Source: Pelomyxa schiedti (lineage: Eukaryota > Evosea > Pelobiontida > Pelomyxidae). From it: a DNA stretch of 64,000 nt. Location of the stretch: NCBI GenBank assembly GCA_020536535.1, contig JAHLWZ010000199.1:1-64000 (forward strand), written 5' to 3'. The translations under genes were made by a program, and so were the position numbers. Positions 1 through 10,712 of this stretch are shown here, piece after piece. How positions within the stretch are numbered: position 1 is the stretch's first letter; each line of letters starts with the position of its first letter. The notes beneath the pieces were generated by a model. That model was not told the origin of the DNA, ran no database searches, and worked only from the letters and a program-made list of their open reading frames with translations.

Positions 1-625
1 CTCAGCTCTGGTGCAACCCGTTTGTATGGAGGGGGATATTCCACATGACGCACCTCGTTGGTTTCCCACCAGTCATCACTTTCCGTGTAGAAGAGGACAA
101 ACCATGACCCTAGCACCAACAACATTGAGACAATACTAGTAATAAAAAATATTTTCTGGTTAAATGCAGTATTATTAGCTTCGGTCCATTGGAATAAAGT
201 ATGAAAAATCCCTGTCTTAATTCCTGTTCGATGCCCAGAAGGTTTGTGACTTCGCAGGGAGGATTGTACCATAATGAGATACGATACAGCCCATTGAAAT
301 TCTTGCGACCGTTTCTCATCATTGTGACGACGTGGCACGCGGTCGTGGCGGGGCTGGTTAGGTGGAGCAGGTTGCCACAGATCGCCTCCCAAACAGCATT
401 GTGGGTTTCATCAGGGAGAAAGAAGCTCACGAGGTCCGCGTGGTCGTGAATCAGCTCCGGATCAACAGAACTTCTGAAAAACCCAATCGTGTCCCCAACA
501 CCCTGAACCGAACGCACATTTGGCGACCAGTAGGGTGTCCTTTGGCCATATGCATTGTACCGCGTTTTGAATGGTCCAACGGGGCGCAGCATCAAGTTCC
601 TGACTGGAAAAATTCCGATCATCGT
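1..625 (-). CDS. Unidentified minus-strand gene, probable membrane protein, 3' part off the window
   Basis: I do not recognise this gene. An open frame starts with Met near 625 and runs through a segment containing YWSPNVRS and VWEAICGN. From about 360 down to position 1 a second minus-strand frame stays open. It encodes a basic stretch, then a strongly hydrophobic helix (IFFITSIVSMLLVLGSWFVL, about 80-150), then an acidic Trp-rich tail (ESDDWWETNEV). The second frame looks like real membrane-protein sequence, so the gene probably switches frame through an unrecognised intron near 340-370 or through a sequence error. The first frame has a faint resemblance to the eIF4E core (Trp, Asn and Arg spacing), which I consider weak. 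The start lies within a few bases of the oppositely oriented start of the secreted protein at 627, so the two would share a very compact divergent promoter or one start is misplaced. Confidence 0.35.
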
Positions 626-626
626 G

Positions 627-2722
627 ATGAGCCGTTCGTGGTGGGGTGTGGTGTGCGCGGTGGTTTTTGTTGGGGGTGGCGTAGGAGGAGTTGTGGGAGA
701 GGGGTGCGAGTGGGGAGCAAAGATGGCTGTTCCGCAGGGGGGCGTGGACCCGTCCGGGGGGCCGTGTCCCACAATTGGCGTGGGCCCCGACGCGTGCCCG
801 GTGGTGCCGTCCTACGCCGACATGGGCGACAACTTGTGGCCGTGCCCCACGCCCGACCCCGACAGCGACGAAACTTGTGCCTCCCAGTGTGTGTCTGTGC
901 TTTTTTTGTTTTTATTGTTGTTTCGTGTCTATTTTGGGGAATGATATGAGCTGGGATTGTGGGAGTTTGGGCGTTTTTGTGTTTACTTGGTTGGTTGGAA
1001 TTTGACATATTTGGGAAAGGAATTGCACTACTGGGAGTGGAACGAACCCGTTGTGTACATCATTTGACCCTGTTCAGGGCTTGGGTTGTTGTTGTGCTAT
1101 GAAGGGCTGCGCAGTTCAACCTCGGTTCAACTGGATTCTCTCTGTATTCCCCCTTTTTCTCTCTTGTACTTCCTCTTTTTACTAATATGGTTGTAACAGA
1201 CTTGCCAAGGAAGTGGATGTGGTGCCTACGATTCTGCACCATCAGTCAAGACATACAAAGATGCCGGGAGCTCTTTGGTGTTAAACTACGTTGCTGCATA
1301 CCAATACAGCACCACAGATAAGCTCTGGCACCTTGTTGAAGACTCTTCGTTCAACACAAATGGCTCCTTCCCTGCATACGACACATTGAAACCTCTAGGG
1401 GGACTGGATTCTGCTAGTGCATGGCTCAGCCCTCAACCAGGAGGTGCAGCCGCATGGACTTGGGGATATTATCCTGCTGGCGTTCCTGGTTACATTCTTC
1501 CTGATTTTTTGTTTGTCGGTTGTGCTCAACTCCAGTAGGACTGGAGCCTCCAGGCATGCTCTTTGTCATTTCTACTGAAACTGTAAGTAGGACTATTAGT
1601 GAACCTTCTTAATCATATCATTCTTTTTTTCCACAGTGCTACAACATGGCGTGGTATATGCTCAACCAGGTATTTATTCAGATTACAATCTTTGAATTGA
1701 ACTGTTTCTCTTCCCAAAGGTCACCCTTGACCGCGGACCAGCTATTGCCTATCCTGCCTCTGGTTGTGCTGTGACAAATGATAACTGTTGGTCAAGTGGA
1801 AATGCTGGTTTGCTTTGCATTCACTGTTTTATTGTTCTCATAAATACTCCTTAAGGTGAAATTGACTTCCTAGAGTCGCCATGGACTGTAAACTCTGGTG
1901 CAACTGATGACTACAAACGGTTGTATGCCACACAGGTAATAGAGGGACTAAAAACACAAAATCTCACAATACATTGCCCATAGTGGAACCAAATTGGGAG
2001 GTGTTTCACTGGACAAATGGGATCCACATGCAATGCTGATGGGGGGTGGTTTTCTGACACAGAGACATCCAACAACTACTTTATTGGGAGTGATTCACCA
2101 ATGGTTTGGGCTGCTGTTGTGGACAAGATAGGAACATTCATTTACAGGATACCAGCAGATTCTGCAGATAGCATTTGGCCTGGTCTATCCAGAAAGGTTT
2201 GTTCCAAAAAAAACCAAAAAACCAAAAACCCAAAATGCTTCCACTCGAACCAAAAAACAGAAGTAATAATCTCATAATATTTCCCTATTCTATTCAACAG
2301 CCTAACAAAACACACAACAGACAGCCGACTGCACACTACCAAACAGGCCAACAGAAATGCCAACAAACTCAGGGCCGCCGTGCAGCTCCGAGACGTCGTA
2401 CTGCGCCCTGTTCCTTCCGAACTGCCAAGCCACGACCTACGGGGCGGCCAAGTCAGGGGTGCAGGGGGGAGCCAACGAGGGCTGCAAGGTGAACGGGCAG
2501 CAGGGCTGGTGCACCAACTGGTGGGCCGCGTTCTTTGGCGACACTGGCCAGTGGCTGTGGCCCAGCGGCGGTAAGTACAGCGTCACGCAGTTCCAGCCTC
2601 CAGCGGCGGCTGTAAAGCAGCCATGGTACTCTGAGATGGAGGCTTACAAGGTCGACTGGAGCGGCAATCCTCAGTACAACGCTGGGTGTTGTGTTGAAGG
2701 CCAAGGTAACTGCCCACAGTGA
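627..2722 (+). CDS. Secreted clan GH-B-like (GH16/GH7-type fold) protein, multi-exon
   Basis: The protein starts at ATG 627 with a hydrophobic signal peptide (VVCAVVFVGGGVGGVV), followed by Cys-rich sequence, so it is predicted to be secreted. Exon 1 ends near 890. After a 309-base intron with a clear branch point (ctaat) the reading resumes at 1200, followed by short introns near 1490-1536, 1583-1637, 1670-1720, 1808-1856, 1936-1983 and 2197-2320. The key motif is EIDFLE, just after NAG at about 1860. It fits the E-x-D-x-x-E catalytic signature shared by GH16 and GH7 beta-glycanases (clan GH-B). Trp-rich and Cys-rich segments follow, and the protein ends in a Cys-rich tail with CCVEGQGNC. 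Inferred role: an extracellular polysaccharide-degrading or wall-binding protein. Family membership rests on one motif plus the overall look, so the substrate cannot be assigned. An AATAAA at about 2930 could serve as its polyadenylation signal. Confidence 0.6.
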
Positions 2723-2878
2723 AAGTCAAAGTAATAAGTAAGGGAGAAGAGTTGGAAAAGAACCTTTTGTTGTTTTTTAATTCTTATGCATTCAACTTGT
2801 CTTTTTTTTTTTTTTTTTATGGTGAAGTTTCGAGTGTTGTAAAACAACATCATCAAGATTGTTCCCAGAGGTTGCAGA

Positions 2879-3704
2879 TCAGAGTTGCCATTGAATCAGG
2901 GGTCTGAGTGAAGGGAAGTGTGAGGCAGAATAAAGGATTGAAAAACTGTGTTGTACCATGGAACAAGTGCATCGGTATTGGTCAAACTGAACCGTAATCT
3001 CACCATCTGGCAGGGAGTTAGAACAAGATATACCAAACAGCTATCTAGTTATAAATGGTGTACCTTTGGCATGCTTGGCCTCGTGGTAGAGCTTGCGCCA
3101 GGTATCCATTGAGAGTTCTTCCTCCATAGGCTGTTCAAGATATGTTGTTGCACCATGAAGGAAGAAAAGGAAGTACCTCAGAAATCATCACATTGAAGCA
3201 ATTTTGGCCAATGACTTCAGGTACACTCCACATACAGTAAACAGTGAGCTTCCTAGCATCGTGGCCCATAATGTTATATGACCTGATAAAAGTTTAACAT
3301 GGGTCAAACATGAATGTGAGTAAGTACATGACACCAGCAGTTCCCTTCATGGCCAAGTGGCGCTTGCAGAACAACATAGGGGCACCCATCTCAGAATGGC
3401 ATTCACCAGGTGGTTCCTCAATGACCTTTCCCTGAATATTGCTTAGGAGGGTAACAATGAAGTATTCGGCGGTTTACAGAATGAATGTAGTAATCAGGTT
3501 CAGAGAGAGTCTTTTCTCTAAGGTAATTGTTCATCCCTTTAGTAGGACGAGTGAGTGATGAAAGTATCAATGAGTGCATGTTCCCGCACCAATAGCACAG
3601 CAACGCTTCTCCTTGCAATCTCTGACCCACTCTTCGAGCTTAGCCTTGAGAGGGTTGCCTGCCCCGATGGTATCTGACATGGCGTGAACGGCGGCGCTTT
3701 GCAT
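2879..3704 (-). CDS. Actinoporin-like protein (sea-anemone cytolysin / bryoporin fold)
   Basis: This is a small multi-exon gene of about 190-200 residues. Segments match the order of the actinoporin fold: an N-terminal amphipathic region (KLKAKLEEWVRDC), then an N-N-Y...L-x-x-P-D-Y-Y-I-H-S strand pair, then E-P-P-G-E, then CKRHLAMKGTAGVM followed by SYNIMG. These parallel the family pattern N-x-T...L-x-x-P, P-P-x, K-x(n)-G-A-V-G-V-x-x-Y. Next comes LTVYCMWSVP, equivalent to the family LAVLFSVP, then FNVMI and a helix with MDTWRKLYHEA. Family members bind lipid or sphingomyelin and can form membrane pores. The aromatic cluster that normally follows SVP (Tyr/Trp-rich) is replaced by EVIGQNC, so the usual phosphocholine site is not conserved and pore activity cannot be assumed. 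The inferred introns are short and no disabling break is seen. It is divergent with RQC2 (starts 300 bases apart) and convergent with the secreted GH-B-like gene. Identification is by pattern, without an alignment. Confidence 0.6.
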
Positions 3705-4004
3705 TTTGTCTAGATCAAGTCTTGCTTGCGCTTGTGTCGAAGGATACAAATTTTGCATTGAATGCAAGTGTCATCTTCCAGCGCTTAAAAGGACTCACGC
3801 AGGCAACTACTGCCAACCGGTGACACAATACTTGTCACACATCACTTTTTTGAGTAAACAATGGAAACTAAGAGCAAACGATTCTTTAAAACAAATTGCA
3901 AGTGGTACACTTGGGTGCCACAACCTGCGACAATTACATGCAGAGAGTGCTGGAGTGAAAGCTCTCTGACTCAATCACAAAGTGTCGTAATTCATCAGTC
4001 GGAA

Positions 4005-7000
4005 ATGAGCCAAGAATCGGCACCGAACACCACACCCACCACTAGCACTACCACGACCACAACCACAACAGCTGCTGCCCCTCCGCCCAGCACAAAGAAG
4101 AAGGGCGGAAACAAAGGGAATGCCGCGGCTCCTACACAGCCCCAGCAGCAGCAGGCGCGCAAACCACCCAAATCCAAGGCCAGGATGTCTTCTCTGGACA
4201 TACGTGCTGTGGTCAATGAAATGCGCAAGCATGTGCTGGGTTGTTGGCCCAACTCCTTCACTTCCTCCTTCGTTCTTACCAACGCAAATAGGCATGCGTG
4301 TGGCTAATGTCTACGATATCAATCCCACAACCTACACTATCAAGATGGGCAAGGCTGGCGAACGTGCCGTTGTTCTCATTGAATCGGCATTCAGACTTCA
4401 CACAAGTAAGTTTGACAGGACAAAACCTGACAGCCCTTCTTGGTTCACAGAGAAGGTGTGTTTAGCCACTTTTGTGCTATTCAGTTTCCAAATTCCTTGT
4501 AGTTGAGAAGGTACTTGAGGGATGCCCTTGTTGACAATGTCCACCAACTTGGTGTTGACCGCGTTATTGAATTCACTTTCAGAAAAGCGGAGCATGCTTA
4601 CCACCTTATTATTGAATTATATGCCTCAGTTTGTATCAATAAGCAGTAGAAGCAAAAATTCCTAACACCCTTTAGGGTAATATTCTCCTTACTGATGCAG
4701 ATCATATTGTTCTTGTAACTTTGAGATCACATGAGGTAGATGTCACAAACTACTTTTCATTTATGTTTTCTGCAGTATGATGAAGACAATCGAGTAAAAG
4801 CACAGAATAGCTATCCACTTAATATGATTCGTCATATGACACCAATCACCATTGAGCAGTTAAGAACTTCCATTACTGAAGCGGGAGAGAAACCTCTCAG
4901 TGATGCTGTTTCCGAAATGTCATGTATTTCTTTCCCTCTTCCCGTTTGAACGACTGGTTTATCTTCAAAAAGCGTTAATTGGCTCCAATCTCACAGAACA
5001 TGCAATCATCACTGCAGGATTCGAGCTCAAGAAGCCTTCAAACACACTGTGTATATACATCTTCAAGGTTGTACTGTAAACTAACAACCTCACAGCTTCA
5101 GAGGAAATTTCTCTACTCTTCCAAGAACTGAAGAACGTTGAAACTCTCTATGAGCAGGCTGGAACCGAAAACAGCGCAGGCTTTGTGCTGCTGGAATCCC
5201 AAGAAGAGAATGCAAGGTTCCCCTGTCTACGTGTGGAAGGCAACTTAAAACAAAAAAGATTCTTGGACTTTTCTCCAGTTATGTTGTGCAACTATCAATC
5301 CAAGCCAGTGAAACAGTTTGAAACCTTCAATGATTGTGTTGATCAATATTTTGCAAAAATTGAAGAACAGAATATTGAGCGCCAAAAAAGGGCACAGGTT
5401 TGATAGCTACGTTCGTTTCCGTGTCTAAGGGTTTATCTCCAGGATGCCAGTGTAGTTAAAAAGAAAGATGCTGTTGTTATTGACCAGGAGGAACGACTTG
5501 AAGCTCTTCGAAGTACCTCTTCAACTATGGAGACACAGGCAGAAGTCATTCTTTCGAATCTTGAAGTTGTTGACCAAGCAATAACAGAGATAAGGTTGTG
5601 TTACAACATCATAGAAACACATTTAATACTGTTTCCAGAAAGTTGCTTGCCACAGGCATACAGTGGAAAGATGTAGAAGCCACAATAAAGGCCCACAAGC
5701 GAAACCCACATTCCGTTGCTTCAGTGATCCAAAGAATCGATTTTACAAACAACAAAGCTTATCTCACACTTCTTGACAGTGAATCTACCCCAAAGCTGGT
5801 AATTTTTGCTGGATTTTTTATTTTTCGGATTTGTAAACAACTTAAAGGTGGAAGTTCAATTAGATCTTAGTGCCCATGGCAATGTTCAGCAATGCTATCA
5901 GGTTCCATTTCCTGTTTAACGAACTTGACTGGTTTACATTTGGCAATAGAACCGAAAAAAGGCTAACGAGAAAGCCAAGAAAACTGAAGATGCCATCCAA
6001 ACAGCCCTGGAAAGGGCAGAAGAAAAACAGCTCAAGGCTCTAAAAAAACAGGTCTTAGGTGTTGAAGTCAATTATGACAAACTGATTAATAGTACAGGCA
6101 ACTGCTGTTCCAGCCATCACTCTTCTCCGGAAAAAGTTCTGGTTTGAGAAATTTCACTGGTTCATCAGCTCCGAAGGGTTCATTGTTATCAGTGGGAAAG
6201 ATCAACAGCAAAACGAAGTTGCTGCACTTAATAATAACTTGCAAGTTAATCACTTTTAGATTGTTTACCGTCGGTACTTGCAAGGTAGAGATGCATACAT
6301 TCATGCTGATATTCATGGAGCCAGTACGTGCATTGTAAAAAACCCAGGTCTTTTTCCTTCTTCACTCAGCAAGATTAAAATACGATATCTACAGACAACA
6401 GAGAGATTGGAGTCACTTCACTTGAACAAGCGGGGCGCTACGCAGTATCTTTTAGTAGTGCATGGGCTGCCAAGATTATAACATCTGCTTGGTGGGTATT
6501 TCCTTCACAGGTATTTTGATCTCTTTTCGAGAGGTAAGGTACAGACCAATTACTAGGTGAGTAAAAGTGCCCCAACTGGCCTGTATCTTAGTACTGGCAG
6601 CTTCATGATTCGCGGGAAAAAAAATTACCTTCCGCCTCATCCACACATTATGGGCATTGGAATTCTATTCATCCTTGACAACGATTCCATTGAAAGACGG
6701 CGCCTTACACACCCCAAACCTGCACCACCAATAGCACATACTGATGCAACTAAAACATCTGAAGAGACCGAAATCCCTGATGACGAGACAGAGATAATAG
6801 GGGAGCCTACAGCACTTGAAGGAGAGTCTACAACTACTTCCACAACCACTACTACTTGCACAACTACATCGTCGTCGTTACAGGAAAACACTACCGAAAT
6901 ACCTGACAACGACGAGGAAACTGTGAACTGCGATTCGACAGAAGAAAATGACGATAATGAACCCGAAGAGTCAGAGAGCATTCAAGTACCCCCACCAAGC

Positions 7001-8076
7001 AAGGTTCCAAGCAAAAAAGATGAAGTGGTATCAATTATTGAGCCTTCCAAGTCGAAAAAGAACACCGGTAAGCAGAAACCCTCAGCGGCAGCAAAGAAGA
7101 CACCTCCCCCTACGGTAGAATATCCTCACATCCAATTGGAACACGAAATTCACAATCACTTTTAGGGTAAAGGTCGTGGGAAGAAAAACAAAAGAGGCAA
7201 GCCAGTTGTGGTAGATGATGATGAAGAAACCAGATTGCGCATGAGATTAATCGGAGTAACAAACCAAGAGTTTCCCCTTCTTCCATGCTAAGTTTACAAT
7301 AGGCAAAACCAGGGAAAGGGAAATCAGCAGCCCCTGAAGCTCCATCGAACCCAGAGCCCCAGCCTGAGACAGAAGTTTTAAAGGAATGTTTCCATTGTGG
7401 CAAAACTACCCACTTGGTATGAGGCAAACTTTCTTGTCAAACACCAAGGAACTGCGCTTATCTTTCTTCTACAGGCAAAGGATTGCCCAAATAAGCCGCC
7501 TCCAGTTGAAAAACCAGCTCCGTCTGAACAGTACTTCCTCCCATTCAATTTGATTGTCTCACACAACCTACCAGAAATCTGGACCGCGAGAATGAAGACA
7601 ACGAAGAAATGAGAACGTTGTACAACAAACATAGTTACTCTTATACTTACAATTCTACTAGGACTAGCACCATCCTCGAGCGGCTGACTGGGAACCCCGA
7701 GCCCGGCGACGTTCTACTCGGGGCCCTTCCCATGTGCGCACCATGGGAAGCCTTGCAATCCTTCAAGTACAAGCTGAAACTCACCCCAGGTGATGTAAAA
7801 CGCGGCACGGCCGCGAAGATGGTGCTGAACCTCCTGACCACACAAGCCGGGGAGGCTGTAGAATCCGGCAGCGGGGACGAGGCCGCCCTCGCCGCCGTGG
7901 AGAAGGCACTGATGTCCCGCGTGTCGCCGGACGAAGTGATACAGTGCGTCATGGGTGATGTCAAAATAGCTGGTGGGCAGGCCTCAACAACCAAGAAAGG
8001 CAAGGCCAAAGGCAAACCAGGCAAGAAAGGTGGCCACCCCAAGGCAAACAAAAAGTCCAGGCGAGACTCTGACTGA
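4005..8076 (+). CDS. NEMF: Ribosome quality control factor RQC2/NEMF
   Basis: This is the homologue of Rqc2/Tae2/NEMF, which binds stalled 60S-peptidyl-tRNA complexes, recruits the Ltn1 ligase and directs CAT tailing. After a Thr/Lys-rich N-terminal extension (from ATG 4005) comes the NFACT-N start [18 protein letters not shown], then [16 protein letters not shown] and [11 protein letters not shown]. The Asp-Arg pair in the last motif matches the D-R needed for CAT tailing in yeast Rqc2. A coiled-coil middle follows (about 5,300-6,030), then the NFACT-R core with [36 protein letters not shown] and MGIGILF. After an acidic Thr/Glu-rich region there is a CCHC zinc knuckle, C-F-H-C..H...C, split by an intron near 7,420-7,475. 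The NFACT-C end carries [22 protein letters not shown] and a Lys-rich tail. At least 15 short introns interrupt the gene. The zinc knuckle is known in plant homologues but absent from the human protein. Confidence 0.95.
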
Positions 8077-8210
8077 AATTCGGAAATTCACACCCACCTT
8101 GTGCCCTCGAAGTACAGCCCTAATGCTGCTTAAGCAGCCAATCATTTATTCGGCCTGGAATTTTTCCTTTTGATTGACAGTTTAATTTTGCAAACGCAAT
8201 CGGACAGGTG

Positions 8211-9324
8211 ATGGTGGAGCCCGATGGTGACGAAGATGAGGCCGGAAATGCAGTCGAAGTAGTGCTGCCACAATACGCACCTCCGGAAAAGCGATTTATC
8301 ACTGAGGAGGAAATTTCGCGGTTGAAGGATGAGAGGGCCGAACAAGGCTATTTGCGCGAGGTATTTTTGGCCAACAACGTAGTGATTATTTACATAAGGT
8401 AGTTGAAGGAAGTGGTGCTACTATTACCTCGTTTATAAGTATTAAACTCTTTCTTGGAAAAAAATAGCAAGCCATTGTTGTAACTCCACCAATTATCCTT
8501 TAGACACCATATGACCCTGAATGCGGAAGTTGTCTTTTCTGTGGTCATTTATGCTTTATTAATATAATGTACAGAGCCATTATATGAAAGACTCAAAGAA
8601 AACCGGGAACGAGAGGAATTGGAATTTAGCAAGCGTTTCGCTCTTCGTGAGGAAGAATGATATGTCAAACTGAACTCATCTTTCCTTCACAGCAACCCCC
8701 AAAGCCCTTGATGAAGACGAAGTTAAATTTCTCGATAACCTGGAAATGGAATACAAACAACGAAGAGATTTATTTGAGTCGGAAGTTGAAAAAGAACTAA
8801 AAGTGTTTAAGGTGTGCACTGCACAACACTTCCTCTGGTACTGACATATTTATTGTGCTGGACTCTTACAGGAACAGCAAGCAGGTTTAGTATTGCGGCA
8901 ACTTCCCGTCAGCACGCCACCTCCAGAGGCACCTCAGACACCGACAGCACTTGCATCTTCCACAACCGATACAGATAAACTATTACCGCTGCTGAGATTA
9001 ACTCCAGTTCCAAAAATTCCCACAGAGCCAATTGCCAAGAAACCACGATCCACCACAAATAGTTCCACAGCACCAAATTCTATTCCAAATTCCACACCTA
9101 CGTCCTCTACCTCATCAAGCACACCCACCACAACAAAACCCACCCAAACAAATACGAAAAAACCAACAACAAAGAAGCCAAAAACAAAAAGCACCCCAAC
9201 CAAGGGGAAAAAGAAAAGAACACACAAGCCCGCACCCACAACACCTGATGATAGGCAAAAGCTTACTTCTACTGCCACTACAAATGCCCTCCAAAGTCTT
9301 GTTGCTGGCTACTCCAGTGACTAG
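8211..9324 (+). CDS. PSME3IP1: PSME3-interacting protein homologue (FAM192A/NIP30 family)
   Basis: The N-terminal FAM192A/NIP30 domain is recognisable across four exons: RFITEEEISRLKDERAEQGY; PLYERLKENREREELEFSKR; KALDEDEVKFLDNLE; and a charged helix ending KELKVFKEQQAG. In animals this protein binds the PA28-gamma (PSME3) proteasome activator through its phosphorylated C-terminus and alters 20S proteasome and coilin interactions in the nucleus. The C-terminal half (8,893-9,324) is low-complexity Pro/Thr/Ser, then strongly Lys-rich, ending SLVAGYSSD, compatible with a nuclear protein. The start is ATG 8211 after a possible 5' untranslated exon. The next gene upstream, RQC2/NEMF, ends only 135 bases away on the same strand. 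The family call rests on clear domain motifs; PA28 binding in this organism is inference. Confidence 0.85.
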
Positions 9325-9405
9325 CACATAAGAATGCATTAAATAAATAACATTCTGTATACAACAAAATTCCAAAGGGTGCTCAACACTGGACGTGAGC
9401 GGCAT

Positions 9406-10463
9406 TTAAGCGGTCAGTAATTGTTCAGAATCTCGAAAAAGGGTCGTTGTTCCTGTGGCTTCGATACTCATACCCCCCTTTTGAATTCCTGAAAAACGTT
9501 GTGGAACTGACATAGAAGGGCGTTTAGACCCGGAAGGTGACTCGCCCACAGAATCGCCACTATATCTTGCATTAGACATGCCGGAAGTGTACGGAGTCCC
9601 GCGCAATTCTTGCCACATCGCCTGTGATGCGCCAGTAGGAATGTGATTACTCTGTTTTGGTCTGAAACCACGCGGGATATAGTAGTGATGCAGAGCTGAA
9701 TGGTCGGCCGCGTCTCAACACGCAAGTTTTCTTCTGTGTGGAGTGACAGCTGTAGGGCTCGCTGGGAAAACCGCTCAACGGTCGACAGGTGAAGGTTCTT
9801 TCCGTCGAGGAGAACGATGCCGCATATAATGTGGAGAATGGCGTTGGGGCTTTTCGACTCGGAGCCGACGGCTTCGCACAAAGCCAGAAGGTCCTGGATC
9901 ACGGGACGGTTCTGTGCCTTCTCGGGGTAGTACGCGATCGTGGACAAGAACAAGCAGACCGCGCGCTCGACGGCGTACGCGTCCGTGTGCCTCTGGGACA
10001 GCGGCAGGGCCCGGCGGTATGCGTCGATGGCGTTGGGCCAGTCGCCCAGCTGGGTGGCCACGTCGCCCAGCTCCCTGTAGGCCTCGAAGGACCCCACCCT
10101 GCGGAACTCCTGCACCGCGCGGGGCCACTCGGGGGTCTCGGCGCTGCCGTCCGCGCCCACCACCTTCCTGCAGTAGCGCCTCCCCAGCCACAGGTGGGCC
10201 TCGGCGCACCCCTTGGCCGCGCCTTCCCGCAGGAGCGGCATGGCCTCGTCCTCCTTGTTCTGCAGGATCAGCATCTTGGCCCGCTCCGTTGCCGAGATGC
10301 CCTCGGGGGTGTCCCGAGAGCCCCCCCTCAATTTTCCCTGCGGGCTGGGACTTGCCAGTGGCTTGGCGCTGCTGGCGCCGGGCCTGGCGCTCGTGCTCGT
10401 GCTCGTTGCATTTCGGGCTGCCCTTTTGTTGCTCTGGAACCTGGCCTTTTGGCCTCGAGGCAT
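9406..10463 (-). CDS. TPR/Sel1-like repeat protein of unknown function
   Basis: ATG 10463 opens a basic, disordered N-terminus (MPRGQKARFQSNKRAARN, then Ser/Pro-rich), followed by helical repeats. Sel1/TPR-type signatures are visible: AMPLLREGAAKGCAEAHLWL (Sel1-like), FEAYRELGDVATQLGDWPNA and AIDAYRRALPLSQRHTDAYA (TPR-like). Such repeats normally mediate protein-protein contacts; no catalytic domain is seen. The C-terminus is unclear. The main frame continues to a stop at 9468, but a second frame from about 9,650 to 9406 reads like real disordered sequence (SGMSNARYSGDSVGESPSGS). An unrecognised short intron or a one-base error near 9,650-9,720 may join the two. GC content is markedly higher in the 5' half (about 9,900-10,450) than in the neighbours. 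I cannot assign a function. Confidence 0.65.
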
Positions 10464-10712
10464 TGTTTTTTTGTGTGATTTCATTGTTGTTCAAACATTC
10501 AAATTCGTTTTTTTTTTTTTTTGCAGTTTATCAGGTGCGGAGAGGTTTTATTAACAGATTCCCAACCAAAGGGCGTGGCATCAGGTCAATGGCGAAACTG
10601 TTGGGTGGTAATTTTAGGGATTCCATTACTGAGGGGTCTGTCATTGGATGCACTCGTGTTCCTTTGTGCCCCTTTAGAAGTTAGTGGTGTTAGAAATGAT
10701 GGTGGGGTTGCA

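Noticed and set aside
110-625. eIF4E-like translation factor on the minus strand
   Set aside because: Some Trp/Asn/Arg spacing fits, but the cap-binding core is not continuous and a transmembrane frame overlaps, so I left the gene unidentified.
9789-10684. Long plus-strand frames opposite the TPR gene
   Set aside because: They follow from high GC on the opposite strand; the minus-strand frame has TPR/Sel1 periodicity.
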